Assembly: GCA_900757195.1 (NCBI GenBank)
Contig: CAAEMZ010000042.1
Span: 1-26,871, forward strand
Length of the DNA stretch: 26,871 nt
From: Lachnospiraceae bacterium
GTDB taxonomy: Bacteria; Bacillota; Clostridia; Lachnospirales; Lachnospiraceae
Reading direction: 5' to 3'
Shown here: positions 25,121 to 26,871 of the stretch, piece by piece
How the letters are laid out: the number at the start of each line of letters is the position of its first letter
How positions within the stretch are numbered: the first letter of the stretch is position 1
Position numbers and translations under genes: made by a program
The notes under the pieces: model-generated
Database searches by the model: none
The model's input: only the letters and a program-made list of their open reading frames with translations
What the model was told of the DNA's origin: nothing

Positions 25121-26200
25121 ATGTGGATTTGTCCGATATGTTTTGAAAAACGACAGGAAGGATACCGCTGCAGGCGCTGCGGGTTTGATAAAACAGAAGA
25201 TTTTGTTCGTTACCGTACCATTAGCTGGGTGTCGGAAAAGGATATTGCAAACAGGAAAAGATATAATCCGGACAGTGTGGGTGAAACGGGGACACATTTT
25301 TATGATAATGGCGATCATTACGAAGGCGGCTGGAAACATGGTAAGAGAGAAGGACGGGGAATCTATTATTGGACCAATGGCGACCGCTATGCGGGTGAAT
25401 TTAAAAATGATCTGAGGGAAGGTCATGGGACATATTATTATGCAGACGGCGAACGCTATGTCGGTGAGTGGAAAGATGACAAAAAGAACGGACATGGAAT
25501 ACAGTATTTTCTCAATGGAGACATCTATGGAGGCGCATGGAAAGATGGCTGCATTGAAGGTGAAGGAACGCTTTACTGGGCTAACGGCTGCCGCTATGAG
25601 GGCCAGTGGAAAAAAAATAAAAAAAATGGATATGGTATCTTTTATGATACAGACGGAAGTTTTCGTGCAGGCCGGTGGGAAAATGACATTCCGTGTGCAG
25701 TTTCCGAAAAATATATGGCGAAGATTGAGAAAATCTATGATAATGGAAAATACACAGGCGCCATGAAAAATGATCTGAGAGACGGATGGGGCACCTACGA
25801 ATGGAAGGATGGAAGCCGTTATGTCGGTGAATGGAAACAGGATCAAAAAGAAGGCCGAGGCACCTGTTACTATTATAACGGCGACCGCTATGAAGGCGAA
25901 TGGAAAAATGATTTAATAGAAGGCTCCGGAACCTATTTTTATTCCGATGGCAGCCATTATGTCGGCGAATGGAAACAGGATCAAAAGGAAGGCCGAGGCA
26001 CCTATTACTGGATGAATGGCGACCGTTATGTCGGTGAATGGAAAAATAATTTAATGGAAGGCTCCGGAACCTATTTTTATTCCGATGGCAGCCGTTATGA
26101 AGGTGAATGGAAAGATAGTCTGAAACATGGCTATGGGGTTTTATATGCGCCTGATGGTACTTTCCAGGTGGGTGAATGGGAAGATAATCTCATGAAATAA
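25121..26200 (+). CDS. Cluster gene 10: zinc-ribbon MORN-repeat protein
   Basis: The 359-aa product begins with a zinc ribbon (WICPICFEKRQEGYRCRRCG, four Cys in two CxxC knuckles) and continues as about 12 MORN repeats of 23 residues with consensus YxGEWKxxxxxGxGTYxYxDG. One degenerate break lies near KYMAKIEKIYDNGK. MORN repeats form beta-hairpin ribbons that bind membranes or partner proteins; no enzyme domain is present. The longer frame from ATG 25034 is rejected. ATG 25121 has GCGAGGAG (25107-25114), and the next, paralogous gene starts at the matching Met (MWICPxC). Two nearly identical 138-bp blocks (about 25820 and 25958) show recent unequal repeat growth. It is likely the membrane- or target-facing part of the cluster. 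Confidence 0.9.
   Translation: MWICPICFEKRQEGYRCRRCGFDKTEDFVRYRTISWVSEKDIANRKRYNPDSVGETGTHFYDNGDHYEGGWKHGKREGRGIYYWTNGDRYAGEFKNDLREGHGTYYYADGERYVGEWKDDKKNGHGIQYFLNGDIYGGAWKDGCIEGEGTLYWANGCRYEGQWKKNKKNGYGIFYDTDGSFRAGRWENDIPCAVSEKYMAKIEKIYDNGKYTGAMKNDLRDGWGTYEWKDGSRYVGEWKQDQKEGRGTCYYYNGDRYEGEWKNDLIEGSGTYFYSDGSHYVGEWKQDQKEGRGTYYWMNGDRYVGEWKNNLMEGSGTYFYSDGSRYEGEWKDSLKHGYGVLYAPDGTFQVGEWEDNLMK
25820..26095 (+). repeat. 138-bp direct repeat inside the first MORN gene
   Basis: A block of two MORN units near 25820-25957 recurs at 25958-26095 with few base changes; for example ATGGAAACAGGATCAAAA starts at 25831 and again at 25969. The offset is exactly 138 = 2 x 69 bases, so it preserves the frame and repeat phase. 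Confidence 0.85.
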
Positions 26201-26230
26201 CCTGTTTTGAAAATCAAAGGAGGGAAAAAA

Positions 26231-26871
26231 ATGTGGATTTGTCCGGTGTGTTCGGGAAAGGAACAGAGTAAATATAAATGTACCCAGTGTGGATTTGACG
26301 AACGGGAAGATTTTATTAAATATCGTACCGTATGTTCTGTATCGGCTGAAAATTTTAAAAAACGGCAGGAACAGGGTGCGAATGCCATTGTAGAAAAGAG
26401 ATATTCGGATGGAAAATACACAGGCACAATGAAAAACGGTAAAAAAGACGGTCATGGAATTTTTTGCTGGGATGATGGTGAGCGCTATGAAGGTACATAC
26501 AAAAACGGGCTGAGAGAAGGTCATGGCGTTTATTTGTATGCCAATGGCAATCGTTACGAGGGTAATTGGGTCAATGGAAAAAAAGAAGGCCGTGGAACCT
26601 TTTACTGGAGTGGCGGTGACCGTTATGAGGGCGAATGGGAAAATGGCGATATGAATGGCCAGGGGACTTATTATTACGCCAGCGGCGAACGCTATGAAGG
26701 CGGTTGGAAGGACGATAAAAAAGAGGGCTATGGCGTGTTTTACTGGAGCAACGGCAAACGCTATGAAGGTACATACAAAAACGGGCTGAGAGAAGGTCAT
26801 GGTATTCAGTTTTATGCCAGCGGCAATCGTTACGAAGGCGACTGGGTCAATGGAAAAAAAGAAGGCCGTGG
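26231..26871 (+). CDS. Cluster gene 11: second zinc-ribbon MORN-repeat protein, 3' end beyond window
   Basis: A paralogue of the previous gene, open to the right edge (213 codons seen). AAAGGAGGG (26217-26225) precedes ATG 26231. The N-terminus is WICPVCSGKEQSKYKCTQCG, then a linker matching the paralogue (EDFIKYRTV against EDFVRYRTI), then at least six MORN repeats (RYEGTYKNGLREGHGVYLY and similar). A 276-bp block, four repeats long, occurs twice: the segment at about 26483 is copied at about 26759. This is evidence of recent expansion. Tandem paralogues that differ in repeat number suggest varying target reach or specificity. The stop and the total length are unknown. Confidence 0.9.
   Translation, partial: MWICPVCSGKEQSKYKCTQCGFDEREDFIKYRTVCSVSAENFKKRQEQGANAIVEKRYSDGKYTGTMKNGKKDGHGIFCWDDGERYEGTYKNGLREGHGVYLYANGNRYEGNWVNGKKEGRGTFYWSGGDRYEGEWENGDMNGQGTYYYASGERYEGGWKDDKKEGYGVFYWSNGKRYEGTYKNGLREGHGIQFYASGNRYEGDWVNGKKEGR
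26483..26871 (+). repeat. 276-bp offset direct repeat inside the second MORN gene
   Basis: Near-identical sequence starts at 26483 and 26759 (CGCTATGAAGGTACATACAA), and again at 26549 and 26825. The offset of 276 bases equals four 69-base MORN units, so the gene has grown by in-frame block duplication. The second copy is cut by the window edge. Confidence 0.85.

Noticed and set aside
25094..25846. 250-codon minus-strand frame opposite the first MORN gene
   Set aside because: The repeat period of the MORN gene keeps the antisense frame open; the apparent membrane-like repeats are a by-product.
25820..26871. CRISPR array
   Set aside because: The regular 69-base repeats are coding MORN units in frame, without unique spacers.

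Overview
ORGANISM. The order gpmI - secG - rnr - smpB - ssrA, strong AGGAGG-type ribosome sites, and a tmRNA tag reading ANENYALAA point to a Clostridia-type Firmicute, probably Lachnospiraceae-like. This is inferred from gene order and style, not from a database match.

LAYOUT. (1) 1-5493 is core chromosome on the + strand: the tail of a Zn/Cd P-type ATPase, phosphoglycerate mutase (gpmI), SecG, RNase R, SmpB and tmRNA. A SecG promoter, a terminator after secG, and an ssrA promoter and terminator are visible. (2) 5494-10404 is an AT-rich, patchwork region just downstream of tmRNA, a classic integration site. It holds tandem GGGGTCA repeats, a broken minus-strand phage tail/receptor-binding gene (two ORFs in different frames, lectin-like C-terminus), the last codons of a truncated gene, an intact polytopic membrane protein of unknown function, and a short ORF with flanking inverted repeats that could be a mobile-element scrap. 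(3) 10428-26871 is one long co-directional gene cluster behind an extended -10 promoter. Gaps are short or overlapping, and the base composition again looks like the core genes. It runs off the right edge.

THE UNUSUAL CLUSTER. In order it encodes: a 599-aa protein with a coiled-coil C-terminus; an Hsp70/actin-fold ATPase without a normal substrate-binding domain; a long coiled-coil protein; a zinc-ribbon/beta protein; two basic-start, acidic-tail helical proteins; an AAA+ ATPase laid out like Vps4 (three-helix N-terminus, flexible linker, meiotic-clade AAA core); a second P-loop ATPase with an altered Walker B; a 1600-aa protein with a transglutaminase-like triad, SF1 (Upf1-like) helicase motifs and a nuclease-like tail; and two paralogous zinc-ribbon + MORN-repeat proteins. 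The second helical protein (17194-17883) resembles eukaryotic/archaeal ESCRT-III (CHMP/Snf7) by eye: basic amphipathic start, helical hairpin, and Asn/Ala/Met-rich helix 2. It lies immediately upstream of the Vps4-like ATPase.

HOW THE GENES MAY WORK TOGETHER (inference). One reading is an Hsp70-controlled, membrane-associated ESCRT-III/Vps4-like machine (membrane link via MORN repeats), coupled to a helicase-nuclease of the DUF4011-helicase type seen in anti-phage systems. Its position beside a tmRNA integration hotspot fits a defence or conflict role, but no function is shown by the sequence alone.
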